This document shows, one piece after another, positions 1 through 8,360 of a stretch of DNA of 64,000 bases. The notes under the pieces were generated by a model that worked only from the letters and a program-made list of their open reading frames with translations, did no database searches and was not told the DNA's origin. A program made the translations under genes and the position numbers. Every line of letters starts with the position of its first letter. The stretch's first letter is position 1. Source of the stretch: Anaerobaca lacustris (GTDB lineage Bacteria > Planctomycetota > Phycisphaerae > Sedimentisphaerales > Anaerobacaceae); assembly GCF_030012215.1 (NCBI RefSeq), contig NZ_JASCXX010000024.1:41125-105124 (forward strand), given 5' to 3'.

Positions 1-2133
1 TACCGCCGCCCAGTCGCATTCGCCCTCGATCGTCCCCTCCACCTGGACACGCCTGTCTTGAACGGTCCGCTTGATCTGCCCTTTCTGGATCGTGATCTGA
101 GGACTGTTCAAGACAAATGTTTCCACGTTGACGTTCACGTTCTCGTCTTCCGGAGCGATCACCACGTCGAACGTCGTCGTGATCTGCTTCTGGCTGAACG
201 GTTCCTCGCCGGGTGTGGCGAGCACGAAATTCTGAATCCGGGTGTCGTCGGTCCGGATGCGATAGGCGCCTTGTTCGCCCGTCACGGTCAGCGTGGATTC
301 GCCGATTCCCTCCAGGCGGGTGCTTGCAGGAAGTGACGCGAAGAGCACGGCATACGGCGCGATCTTCTCCAGATCGAGGTTCCGAGCCGAGAGATCCACC
401 CGCATCGGGACGGGCGACGACTCATCGAGCGGGATCGCGGCGTTCTGGACGGCGATGGCGCCGAAACTGCCCTGAGCGTCGAGATGGTGCACAGCGAGCG
501 CCTGGTTCGTCGAATCCACGTCGAGTGCGAACGCGATGTCCGCGGCCGGCTCGGAGACGCTGTTGCCGTCGGCGGCGGTCAAGACCATCTGGCGCACGAA
601 AGCCGTTCCGGTGATCCCTATGTGCTCGTCGCGGATGGCAACCTTCCCTTTGCTCGTCACCTGGCCCGCCATCTGGTAGGGGCCGAGATCGGCGAACTGG
701 CCCAGTTCGGATTGGAGCCCGGCAAGGTCGATCCGGCCGTCGTAGGCGATGTCGTTGAAGTCGCCGGTGGCGGTGACTTTGGCGAACGCCGCCGTCAGGT
801 CCATTGCATCGAGCCGCACGCTGCTGTCATCGGCGGACAGCCTGAGATTTGCGACGACCGGTTCGCTGAGAGCCAGGGGTTTGCCATCCACCGTTCCGGC
901 CAGACCGGTGACTGTCGTCTGCGCGACCACAGTTGCGCGGCCGGTCACGGTGGCGGTGTCGATGCTCCCCTCGGCCTTGCCGCCCGTGATCTGCATGCCC
1001 TCCTTCAAGCCGAAGGTGTTCGGCATCTGCGAAAGCAGGGCGGGCAGGTTGCAGTCGAAGTTGCCCTTGAGGCTGTACGTCGAGTCGCTTCCGAGAAGGT
1101 CGGTCAGAGACGTGGCCGTCAGGGGCACCGTCCCGGCCGCCGTGACGTTCGCCCAGTCGGTGTGGGCGTTCAACTGCTCGACCCGGATGGTCTGATCCTG
1201 CCGCATCAGCTTGGCGTCGACCGTCAGTTGGGATGTTTGCACTCGATCGCCCTTCAACAGGGCGCCGCTGATGTCCACGTCGCGACCGGCCACGGCGGCC
1301 GTCAGTGTCGCCAACTCACCGTCCTGAACGGCGGTGGTGATATTCGCCGAAAGCCGACCGCGGGCCTGCAATTCGATTCCGGCCAACTCGAAGATCGGCG
1401 CCAGGGAATCGAGCTTCAGGTCGTTGACCTCGACCACCACGTCGCCGCTGGTGCCCTTGAAGGTCCAGCCTCGAGCTTTGGCGGGTGTGACCGTGGCCGC
1501 GGCGTGGACCGTGGCGGCCTCTTCGCCCTCGCCGACGACCATCTTCGCCTCAAAGCGAGAGGTCTGGCCAGGTAGGCGGAGGTTCAGCGTCGAATTCAGT
1601 TGCGCGATCTGGACCGCCTTCCCGGTCGTGTCCGTGACGCGAATGCTGCCGTCGTTGACCGCGATGTCACTGAGGATCGCCAGGCCGGCGGCGGGGGAGA
1701 CCGACGATGCCGAGTCGCCGGGCTGAGCGGGAGCAGAGGCCGGCCGCTTGCGAAGGTCGATCTCGATCGTCGGGCGGTCGATGACCGTGCGACCCAGCGA
1801 GAGCGTCCCCCCGAGAAGCGCTCCCAGGCGAGGCTGGGCATCGATCCCCGCGATGCTCACGGCGGCCCAGCCGGTCGGCTCGCGAAAGCGGAAATCCGAG
1901 ACCTGAACGCCTTTCCACCACCCCACGGAGAGGCGACCGATGTCGGCGGTTCCTCCGGTGGATTGGCTGATCTTCGTCTGGATCATGCGCCGAAATCCAT
2001 CCGACGACAGAACCACCGGGGCCAGTGCGAACAACACTACGATCAGGAGAATGCCACCGATCAACACCCACGGCCACTTTCGGGTTCGCTTCCTTCTCGC
2101 CGCGTCCTGCCTGCCACCGTCTTGCGTTGCCAT
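1..2133 (-). CDS. AsmA-like membrane-anchored protein, C-terminus cut by window edge
   Basis: An open frame of 711 codons runs leftward from an ATG at 2133 and leaves the window without a stop. A basic N-terminus (KRTRKW) is followed by one hydrophobic helix at about residues 20-42, then a long repetitive beta-rich periplasmic region beginning DIGRLSVGWWKGVQVSDFRF. This start is characteristic of the AsmA/DUF748 superfamily, large single-pass proteins linked in other bacteria to outer-membrane biogenesis and lipid transport. The rest has many short 'DxxxNLxLxxL'-like strands and no catalytic motif that I can see. It is separated from frr by 245 bp that hold no convincing gene. The family call rests on architecture and the N-terminal motif; the exact subfamily and substrate are unknown. 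Confidence 0.7.
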   Translation of the reverse strand, partial: MATQDGGRQDAARRKRTRKWPWVLIGGILLIVVLFALAPVVLSSDGFRRMIQTKISQSTGGTADIGRLSVGWWKGVQVSDFRFREPTGWAAVSIAGIDAQPRLGALLGGTLSLGRTVIDRPTIEIDLRKRPASAPAQPGDSASSVSPAAGLAILSDIAVNDGSIRVTDTTGKAVQIAQLNSTLNLRLPGQTSRFEAKMVVGEGEEAATVHAAATVTPAKARGWTFKGTSGDVVVEVNDLKLDSLAPIFELAGIELQARGRLSANITTAVQDGELATLTAAVAGRDVDISGALLKGDRVQTSQLTVDAKLMRQDQTIRVEQLNAHTDWANVTAAGTVPLTATSLTDLLGSDSTYSLKGNFDCNLPALLSQMPNTFGLKEGMQITGGKAEGSIDTATVTGRATVVAQTTVTGLAGTVDGKPLALSEPVVANLRLSADDSSVRLDAMDLTAAFAKVTATGDFNDIAYDGRIDLAGLQSELGQFADLGPYQMAGQVTSKGKVAIRDEHIGITGTAFVRQMVLTAADGNSVSEPAADIAFALDVDSTNQALAVHHLDAQGSFGAIAVQNAAIPLDESSPVPMRVDLSARNLDLEKIAPYAVLFASLPASTRLEGIGESTLTVTGEQGAYRIRTDDTRIQNFVLATPGEEPFSQKQITTTFDVVIAPEDENVNVNVETFVLNSPQITIQKGQIKRTVQDRRVQVEGTIEGECDWAAV

Positions 2134-2378
2134 GTCGCTGCTCCTTATGCCCGTTGTCTCACGAATGCCCGCTCGTCCATCATCCGCCGGATGGCCGGTC
2201 TTCTCCAGCGCAAAAGCCAGGAATCGGCCGGGTCCTCCGCACGCGCCGGTTCCTCCTGCACTACGTCAGGGGTGCGGGGCAGTTCGGAGCAGGGGGGGAT
2301 GAACTCCGTTGGGCGGATCACTTGTGTATTCGTGCCGGCAGTGCCCATCCGGTCTGAGGCGCAGCACGAGAGGCCGAA

Positions 2379-2939
2379 TCAGCTCTCCATGATCTCCTTG
2401 GCCTTGTGCGCGACCATGCCGTCCACCTTGTCGGAGAACTCCTTCGTGATGTCGTCGCACTGCTTCCTGCCGGCCTGGAGATCGTCCTCCGTGATCGCCT
2501 TGTCCTTCTGCTGCTGTTCGAGCTGCTTGATGGTGTCGCGTCGTACGTTGCGAATGCTGACCTTCGTCTGCTCGCCGGCCTGCTTGGCCTGCTGAACGAG
2601 TTGTTTCCTTCGCTCCTCGCTCAGCGGGGGAATGTTCAAGCGAATGAACTTGCCTTCCACGATCGGCGCGATGCTCAGATCGCTGCTCTTGATGGCCTTC
2701 TCGATGTCCTTGACCGAGGCCGGGTCGAACGGTTTGATCACGAGCTGGTCCACCTCAGGAGCGGACACCGTCGCGAGAGATTTCAGAGGGGTGAGGTTGC
2801 CGTAGTACTCGATTCTCAGGTGGTCGACCAGTCCGGGGGTGGCCCGCCCGCCACGAAAAGCCCTCAGTTCGTCCTGGAGCACCTCGACAGCCTTGCGCAT
2901 TTTGGAGCTGCTTTCTGAGATCGTTCCTTGCATCGGCAT
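2379..2939 (-). CDS. frr: Ribosome recycling factor
   Basis: Ribosome recycling factor works with EF-G to split post-termination ribosomes in the cytoplasm. The 186-residue length matches the family. Recognisable pieces are the helix FRGGRATPGLVDHLRIEYYG, the domain II strand VSAPEVDQLVIKPFD, and the C-terminal helix region LSEERRKQLVQQAKQAGEQT. A GAGG six bases before the first ATG supports the start at 2939. It is the last gene of rpsB-tsf-pyrH-frr, the classical bacterial order, 45 bp after pyrH and presumably co-transcribed with it. Confidence 0.97.
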   Translation of the reverse strand: MPMQGTISESSSKMRKAVEVLQDELRAFRGGRATPGLVDHLRIEYYGNLTPLKSLATVSAPEVDQLVIKPFDPASVKDIEKAIKSSDLSIAPIVEGKFIRLNIPPLSEERRKQLVQQAKQAGEQTKVSIRNVRRDTIKQLEQQQKDKAITEDDLQAGRKQCDDITKEFSDKVDGMVAHKAKEIMES

Positions 2940-2984
2940 GGCTTACCTCGTCACTCTAAGATTTTGTCCCGGCAACGCGCGGTG

Positions 2985-3707
2985 TCAAGCCGGCCCGATC
3001 ACGGTGCCGATCGGGTCGCCGCAGATCGCCTTGGCGATGTTGCCCTTCCTGAAGATGTTCAAAACAATGATCGGGATCCCGTTGTCCCGGCACAGGCTGA
3101 TGGCCGCGTGGTCCATGATGCGCAGACCCTGCTGGAGAACCTCCGCGTACGAGATGCGGTCGAAGAGCCTCGCCTGGGGGTTCTTCTTGGGATCGTCACT
3201 GTAGACCCCATCGACCTTGGTCGCCTTGATGAGCAGGTCCGCATCGAGCTCGGACGCCCGCAGTGCCGCACACGTGTCGGTGGTGAAGAAGGGATTGCCC
3301 GTCCCGCCGGCCAGGATGGTCACCCGGCCGCCTTCGAGATGATGCAGGGCCCGACGGCGGATGAACGGCTCGCACATGGCCGCGACCTCGATCGCGCTGA
3401 GGACCCGCGTGGGCTGGCCCATCTTTTCCAGCGTTTCCTGGAGGGCGCAGGCATTGATGATCGTGGCCAGCATGCCCATGTAGTCGGCGGTATTGCGTGG
3501 GATGTGACTGGTGCGGGAGAAGGTCTCCCCTCGGAGGATGTTGCCGGCGCCGACGACGATGGCGACCTGCGGCCCCATCCTGCAGACCTCGATGACGCGC
3601 TCGGCGATGGATTCCAGTGTGGCCCCGTTGATGCCGAACTCGCCCGGCTCGCAGAAGCTCTCGCCGGAGAGCTTCAGCAAAACGCGTTTGTACCGACATT
3701 CACCCAT
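2985..3707 (-). CDS. pyrH: UMP kinase
   Basis: UMP kinase phosphorylates UMP to UDP with ATP and is the hexameric amino-acid-kinase-fold enzyme of bacteria. The 240-residue product starts MGECRYKRVLLKLSGESF, which contains the nucleotide-binding KLSGE motif. It continues with VGAGNILRG, the acceptor-site stretch TGNPFFTTDTCAALRA, and LLIKATKVDGVYSDDP. The reading frame stays open far upstream into tsf, but the conserved N-terminus and a GGAAGGG about 12 bases upstream place the start at 3707. It sits between tsf and frr in the standard order. Confidence 0.96.
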   Translation of the reverse strand: MGECRYKRVLLKLSGESFCEPGEFGINGATLESIAERVIEVCRMGPQVAIVVGAGNILRGETFSRTSHIPRNTADYMGMLATIINACALQETLEKMGQPTRVLSAIEVAAMCEPFIRRRALHHLEGGRVTILAGGTGNPFFTTDTCAALRASELDADLLIKATKVDGVYSDDPKKNPQARLFDRISYAEVLQQGLRIMDHAAISLCRDNGIPIIVLNIFRKGNIAKAICGDPIGTVIGPA

Positions 3708-3778
3708 GACTTCGACAGGCCCTTCCGTGGTAGTGGTCCGGCTGGTGATCCCGTTGCCCAAGAGGCTCGCCGGGGCAA

Positions 3779-4645
3779 TCAGCCGACATCGAACCGGACG
3801 AACCGAACGATCGCGGCGGTGCCCCCGGATGCCTTGGCGGCTTCGGCGATTACCTGGCCGACGGTCTTGCTGTCGTCTTTGACGAAGGGCTGCTCCAGCA
3901 GGCAGTTCTCGGCATAGAATTTCTTCATCTTCCCTTCGACGATGCGCTCGACGATCTCGGCCGGCTTGCCCGTGACCTGCTCGGCGTAGACCGCTTTTTC
4001 CTTCTCGATGAGCTCCGGATCGATGCCGCTCTTGTCCAGCGCCAGCGGCTTGCTGGCGGTGATGTGCATCGCCACGTCCATCGCGGCCCGCTTTAGAGCA
4101 TCCGCCTCGGCGACCTTCGCGTCGCTCGCGTCGATCTGTATCATCGTGCCCACTTTGCTGTTGAAGTGGATATAGGTGGCGATGAGCCCCGGCCCGTCCA
4201 GACGGAAACGAGCGTAGTCCCCGACGAGGGTCTTCTCGCCCGTCTTGCTGACGATCTCGGTCAGGACGTCGTTGAAGGCTTTCCCATCTTTGGCCGTACC
4301 GAGCAGGGCGTCGGCGCTTTCGTCGGCGGAGCAGACCAGGGCGTATTCGGCCAGGAGATTGGCGGCCGCGACGAAATCGGCGCTCTTGGCGACGAAGTCG
4401 GTCTCGCAGCACAGCGAGGCCAGAATGCCCGTCTTGCCACCGTCGGCGGTCGCGGAGACGACCACGCCGTTCGACGTCTCTCGTTCGGCTCGTTTGGCCA
4501 GCGTGGCCAGGCCCTTCTTTCGGAGGATCTCCAGCGCCTGTTCGACATCGCCGGCGGCCTCACTGAGGGCCTTCTTGCAGTCCATCATGCCCTGCCCGGA
4601 CATCTTGCGAAGTTTCATCACGGCCGAAGCTGAGATCTCTGCCAT
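3779..4645 (-). CDS. tsf: Translation elongation factor Ts
   Basis: EF-Ts is the guanine-nucleotide exchange factor for EF-Tu. The 288-residue product has the N-terminal UBA-like domain with MSGQGMMDCKKAL, the EF-Tu contact motif CCETDFVAKS at about residue 80, and the C-terminal YAEQVTGKP region of the dimerisation domain. AGGAG lies eight bases before the ATG. It follows rpsB after a 191-bp spacer rich in inverted repeats and precedes pyrH by 71 bp. Confidence 0.97.
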   Translation of the reverse strand: MAEISASAVMKLRKMSGQGMMDCKKALSEAAGDVEQALEILRKKGLATLAKRAERETSNGVVVSATADGGKTGILASLCCETDFVAKSADFVAAANLLAEYALVCSADESADALLGTAKDGKAFNDVLTEIVSKTGEKTLVGDYARFRLDGPGLIATYIHFNSKVGTMIQIDASDAKVAEADALKRAAMDVAMHITASKPLALDKSGIDPELIEKEKAVYAEQVTGKPAEIVERIVEGKMKKFYAENCLLEQPFVKDDSKTVGQVIAEAAKASGGTAAIVRFVRFDVG

Positions 4646-4733
4646 TGGGTTGACTCCTGTCTTGCTCTTTCTAAGATTGACGAATTGCGGAGAAAGCCAC
4701 CCAATTCAGCGGAACCGGGATTTCCTCCGCCGA

Positions 4734-4797
4734 GGCGAGTCGAGAACCCCTACTCGCCGTCTTGACGGCGTCCCTGTCGGACCCCCGACCCACAGGG
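4734..4797 (-). promoter_or_regulatory. Overlapping stem-loops in the rpsB-tsf spacer
   Basis: In the spacer between rpsB and tsf, GGCGAGT at 4734-4740 can pair with ACTCGCC at 4752-4758. A second perfect stem, CGCCGTC at 4755-4761 with GACGGCG at 4764-4770, uses four of the same bases, so the two cannot form together. A third arm pair, CCCTGT near 4772 and ACAGGG near 4792, lies beside them. No long U tract follows. This could be an attenuator or antiterminator controlling tsf, or an mRNA-processing site; the function is inferred from sequence only. Confidence 0.4.
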
Positions 4798-4836
4798 TTC
4801 TCCTGTCTTTGCGCCGGTGGGCAGGCAGGTCGGCCG

Positions 4837-5721
4837 TTATACGCCGGATGCGGGCTGGTCGGATTCCTGCGGCGTGACGCTTTCCTCCGGCTCAGGTGCA
4901 AACTCAGGTTCGTCGGACTGTTCGTCGGCCGCGACCGCCGTCGCCGAGGCGGCCCCGTCGGCACGGGCCATGACCGGGCGGCGACTTGGGCGAGCCTTAC
5001 GCGGCCGTGCGTCGACCGACTCCTGCTGTCGGACGGAGACCATCGTCTTGCCGACCGCTACCGCGTCGGCGAGTTCGTTGAGAATGATCTCCACGGCGCG
5101 GATGGAATCGTCGTTGGCGGGAATGGCCACATCCACGGTGTCGGGATCCGAATCCGTGTCGAGCACGCCGGCCGTCGGAATGCCGAGCTTGGCCGCTTCC
5201 CGCAACGCCAGGTACTCCTTCTTGGCGTCGACCACCACGATGGCCCCCGGCAGACGCGACATCTTCCGTACGCCGTCGAGGTTGGTGCGGATCTTCCGCA
5301 TCTCGCGTTTGAGACGAGAGGCCTGCTTCTTGCTCTCGGCCTCAAGCGAGCCGTCCTGCTCCATCGCCTCCAGTTGTTCGAGACGCTGGAGACGCGAACG
5401 CACGGTCCGGAAGTTCGTCAGCATTCCGCCGAGCCATCGCTCCGAGACGTGATGCATCCCGCATCGCTTGGCTGCGGCTTCAACAGCTTTCTGGGCCTGC
5501 CGTTTCGTCCCCACAAAGACGACGTCGCCACCGGAAGCGACGATCTCTGCCAGGAGTTTCTTGGCAATGAGCACGCCCTTGAGTGTCTTCTTGACGTCGA
5601 TGATATGAATGGTTCCCCGCTTGGCAAAGATATAGGGGGCCATTTTCGGGTTCCATCGACTCACGCCGTGCCCGAAATGCACTCCTGCGTTGATAAGCTC
5701 CCGCGCCAATTGTTTAGCCAC
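4837..5721 (-). CDS. rpsB: 30S ribosomal protein S2
   Basis: Ribosomal protein S2 of the small subunit. The core is unmistakable: ARELINAGVHFGHGVSRWNP, the IHIIDVKKT strand, WLGGMLTNFRT, and LPGAIVVVDAKKEY. The frame opens at 5763, but a GTG at 5721 preceded at five bases by a perfect GGAGG gives the canonical N-terminus VAKQLARELI, so I take GTG as the start (294 residues). After the S2 fold there is an acidic, Ala/Pro/Glu-rich tail of roughly 60 residues, longer than in E. coli. It is the first gene of the operon, 56 nt behind a good promoter. Confidence 0.96.
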   Translation of the reverse strand: MAKQLARELINAGVHFGHGVSRWNPKMAPYIFAKRGTIHIIDVKKTLKGVLIAKKLLAEIVASGGDVVFVGTKRQAQKAVEAAAKRCGMHHVSERWLGGMLTNFRTVRSRLQRLEQLEAMEQDGSLEAESKKQASRLKREMRKIRTNLDGVRKMSRLPGAIVVVDAKKEYLALREAAKLGIPTAGVLDTDSDPDTVDVAIPANDDSIRAVEIILNELADAVAVGKTMVSVRQQESVDARPRKARPSRRPVMARADGAASATAVAADEQSDEPEFAPEPEESVTPQESDQPASGV

Positions 5722-5783
5722 AAAAACCTCCAAATTGCCTCTGACTCGTCTTACGTGGGCCACGCAAACCGCTAAACCCCAAA

Positions 5784-5812
5784 AACTTAATGGAATTTCG
5801 CGGTCGTGTCAA
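5784..5812 (-). promoter_or_regulatory. Promoter of the rpsB operon
   Basis: On the minus strand a perfect -35 TTGACA (5807-5812) is separated by exactly 17 bp from TAAGTT (5784-5789). The predicted start near 5777 leaves a leader of about 56 nt before the GTG of rpsB. The -10 is weak relative to TATAAT, but the same TAA.. form recurs upstream of dnaA and rny in this window. Confidence 0.6.
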
Positions 5813-5984
5813 GTTTTTATGGCGATAATTTCTTCGAAATCGCGCGCGCACCGATCTTCGCTCGGCCACGGCCGATCTGCATCGGCGGCCGTGGAGCGAT
5901 TCGGCGCCCTTGGGGCCTGCGTGGGGTGCCCTGGCGCGGTGTTCCTCCGCCGTCTCCGAATCCTCACGGATATCGGGGCAGCGC

Positions 5985-6410
5985 TCAATACCACACGGTT
6001 ACGATGATATTGGGCTCTGTCTTCTTGGCTTGGACCTCCCCCGTGGTCACATTCGTGTGCTTGATACAGACCTCGGGGTGCTCCTTGAGCCACGAGGCGA
6101 TCTGTTCGTCCATGAATTCCAGCGCGCCCGGGTGCAGCTTGGTGAAGAACGTCTTGATGCCCGTGATTCTCTCGGTGATGGGGGCCGGCGGGGCGACGGG
6201 CTTTCTGGCGACCGGAATCGGGGTCCTCGGCGCCGGGACAGGCGTCTTTGCCGCGGAAGGCTGGCCCCCTCCGCCCAGGTTCAGGGGGGCCCGCGAGACG
6301 CTCGGCGGGTTGCCGGCCGGAGGATTGCCCCGCGGGGTCGGCTTGCCGAGGCCGTCATCAAAGGGAATGGGTTTCTCGACGGGGTCGTTGCTGTTGCCCA
6401 AGTTGTCCAT
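5985..6410 (-). CDS. Proline-rich small protein with a conserved-looking C-terminal domain
   Basis: A 141-residue protein with no family that I can name. About the first 80 residues are low-complexity and rich in Pro, Ala and Gly, typical of a disordered linker. The last 60 residues look folded (ITGIKTFFTKLHPGALEFMD and a final strand NIIVTVWY). There is no signal peptide or membrane helix, so it is probably cytoplasmic. GGAGGG lies eight bases before the ATG. It lies downstream of the secretin gene on the same strand, separated by a strong stem-loop; shared transcription is possible but not shown. Confidence 0.75.
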   Translation of the reverse strand: MDNLGNSNDPVEKPIPFDDGLGKPTPRGNPPAGNPPSVSRAPLNLGGGGQPSAAKTPVPAPRTPIPVARKPVAPPAPITERITGIKTFFTKLHPGALEFMDEQIASWLKEHPEVCIKHTNVTTGEVQAKKTEPNIIVTVWY

Positions 6411-6479
6411 CTACTGTCCCTCCAGAAAGGTCAGTCTGCGAAATCCTGAGCTACATACAGTGTTGTCCGTGCGAAAGCC

Positions 6480-6509
6480 CGTCCGGGGGCTTCATGGCAG
6501 ACCCGGACG
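6480..6509 (-). terminator. Stem-loop downstream of the secretin gene
   Basis: CGTCCGGG (6480-6487) and CCCGGACG (6502-6509) form a perfect 8-bp stem with a 14-nt loop about 85 bp after the secretin stop codon. No U tract follows on the minus strand, so it may be a factor-dependent terminator or an mRNA-stabilising hairpin between two cistrons. Confidence 0.4.
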
Positions 6510-6593
6510 CGATGGGGATAAGCGTCCTTTGTCCTGCTGTTTTCTCCTGCTCCGGTGCTTCCTTATCGTCCCGATGTCGTTCCCGACTCCATA

Positions 6594-8174
6594 TCAGGCC
6601 GGTGGTTCCGGCTGTGGCGGCGCGGGGTTTTGCTCTGTCTGGTCTTCCTGCCCGGTCTCGGTCTCGGTCTGGTCGTCCTGCGATTCCGCCTCGGCCGGTT
6701 CCTCTTCATCCTGGATCTGCTGGCCCGCTCGCATCGCCTCCAGGCGAGCGGCCGTTCTTTCCGCGTCCTCCATCGACCGCATCCGCGTTCTGCGAGCGTC
6801 AAGGAGACGTTCTCGCTGCAGCTCGCGCGCCTCGATCCGCCGTTCGTTGTCTTCCTCGCGTGCCCTGATCCCCAGCGGGTCCGTCACCGCCTCGTGGATG
6901 GCCTGCGTCATCGGCGAAGCGTGCTTTTCGTGCAGCATCTCGACAATGTCCGCATTGGGTTTGCCGCCCGTCGAGATCGTGGGCGTCAGGATGAAAATCA
7001 CCTCTGTGGCCCGTTCCTCGAAGTCCCGACCGCTGAACAGCAGGTTCAACCCGGGGATGTCCTTGAGGATCGGCACGCCACGAATCACGTCGCGTTTCTC
7101 GCTCTTGCGGATGCCGCCGATGATCAGGCTCTCGCCGATGCGAACGCGGTTGTCCTTGTTGGTAATGGTCCGTTCGGTGACGATCGGCGTCTGTTTGATG
7201 CCTTCGGGCGTCATATAGGCGGCGATTTGGGCCGAAGTCTGCAAGCCGATATACCCGTTGGCGTATACGTGCGGGGTGATCTCAAGCTGGTCGACGATGT
7301 CGTAGTACTCCGTCTGCGTCCGCAGGACGGGGGTCCCCCCGAAGCCACCGCTCTGGACGGTCACCTGCTGGAGCGGCACGTGCTGGCGGGATTGGATCTT
7401 GGCGGACTGACCGTTGACGACCTCCAGCGTGGGATTCATGAGGATTTTCAGATAGCCCCGCGAGACGAGGATGTCGACGAGGGCCTCGAACCGATCCCGA
7501 CTGATGCCGGCTTTGAGGCCGAACTTCTCGCGGGCCGGGTCGCGAAGCGACGCGCCGGGAAAAGCCAGACCGTCGGGGGGCTCGCCGCCCAGTTTGATCT
7601 CGCCGAAGAGGTTCTCGATCATCATCGAGGTCTCGCGATCGACGGTCAGGTCTGCGTACAGTTCGGAGACCAAACAGTCAATCTTGACCTGGATCGGGGG
7701 GATATCGGTTTCGTTGATGAGTTCGAGGACGGCGTCGATGTCCGTCTCCAACGGGGCGCGAACGATCAACTGGTTCGTCGCTGGATTGGCCGTGACCGTG
7801 TAGTCCTGCACGGTCGTGGATTGCCCCTTCTGATTGAACAACTGCGTGGCGAACTGCTCGTGGATGATCTGCCGCATGCTCACCGCTGTGTGGTGCCGGC
7901 AGAAATACACCAGTTTCCACTCCTCGGCGCCACCGACGGTCTGTTTGAACTTCCTGGGGGGCGACCTGTAGATTTCCGGCGGGCGAATGTTGGGATCGGC
8001 AACGGTTTCGATTCTGCTGATGTCGCGCAGAATGTTCTGCGCTTCGATCGCGGTACCCCTCTCGTCAGGCCAGTCGTGGCAGCCCGAAAGGGCGATGGTC
8101 CCCAAAACGACGAGAGCCAACAACAGTATCCCAGCGTTGTGGCTGATCTGTCGTCTGTCATCAGTCATTCGCAT
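6594..8174 (-). CDS. Lipoprotein secretin (GspD/PilQ-type outer-membrane channel)
   Basis: A 526-residue protein with an N-terminal lipoprotein signal (lipobox LSGC, Cys32), then a periplasmic region with an N1/NolW-like fold (VTANPATNQLIVRAPLETDI). The C-terminal secretin domain spans about residues 250-415 and includes LMNPTLEVVNGQSAKI and the hallmark VPILKDIPGLNLLFSGR. Such proteins form multimeric outer-membrane pores for type II secretion, type IV pili or related exporters. The last 90 residues are charged and Gln/Glu-rich, an unusual extension for a secretin. None of the usual partners (ATPase, inner-membrane platform, pseudopilins) is within the window, so the parent system cannot be named. 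Confidence 0.85.
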   Translation of the reverse strand: MRMTDDRRQISHNAGILLLALVVLGTIALSGCHDWPDERGTAIEAQNILRDISRIETVADPNIRPPEIYRSPPRKFKQTVGGAEEWKLVYFCRHHTAVSMRQIIHEQFATQLFNQKGQSTTVQDYTVTANPATNQLIVRAPLETDIDAVLELINETDIPPIQVKIDCLVSELYADLTVDRETSMMIENLFGEIKLGGEPPDGLAFPGASLRDPAREKFGLKAGISRDRFEALVDILVSRGYLKILMNPTLEVVNGQSAKIQSRQHVPLQQVTVQSGGFGGTPVLRTQTEYYDIVDQLEITPHVYANGYIGLQTSAQIAAYMTPEGIKQTPIVTERTITNKDNRVRIGESLIIGGIRKSEKRDVIRGVPILKDIPGLNLLFSGRDFEERATEVIFILTPTISTGGKPNADIVEMLHEKHASPMTQAIHEAVTDPLGIRAREEDNERRIEARELQRERLLDARRTRMRSMEDAERTAARLEAMRAGQQIQDEEEPAEAESQDDQTETETGQEDQTEQNPAPPQPEPPA

Positions 8175-8203
8175 GCTACCTGTCGTTTCTATCTACCTAC
8201 GCT

Positions 8204-8237
8204 ACAACATCCGTGTTGTTCTACCCTCACAACATCC
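8204..8237. promoter_or_regulatory. Inverted and direct repeat in the secretin leader (candidate operator)
   Basis: ACAACA-TCCG-TGTTGT at 8204-8219 is a perfect six-base inverted repeat. The nine-base word ACAACATCC occurs there and again at 8229-8237, 25 bp away, between the secretin promoter and its ATG. This spacing suits binding of a dimeric regulator or a small RNA hairpin. No regulator can be assigned. Confidence 0.35.
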
Positions 8238-8266
8238 AGCCGTACAGGTAGACGCCAACTCAAAGT

Positions 8267-8294
8267 ATTCTATTTCATCTAGTGTTATCGTCAA
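8267..8294 (-). promoter_or_regulatory. Promoter of the secretin gene
   Basis: TTGACG (8289-8294), a 16-bp spacer and TAGAAT (8267-8272) on the minus strand differ from the sigma-70 consensus by one base in each hexamer. The predicted start near 8260 gives a leader of about 85 nt that contains the repeat at 8204-8237. The region is shared with the divergently transcribed rimO. Confidence 0.65.
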
Positions 8295-8360
8295 GGGCAT
8301 TTTGATTGGATTAACAAAAATGGAGGTTTTGATCTTGCCCAGATTAAAAAGAGTGGACGA

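Noticed and set aside
484..1575. Plus-strand frame of 363 codons near the left edge
   Set aside because: It is the shadow of the AsmA-like gene on the minus strand, which has a membrane helix and family-like repeats.
2145..2348. 67-codon minus-strand frame between the AsmA-like gene and frr
   Set aside because: No ribosome-binding site, Pro/Arg-rich random composition, and no family-like features.
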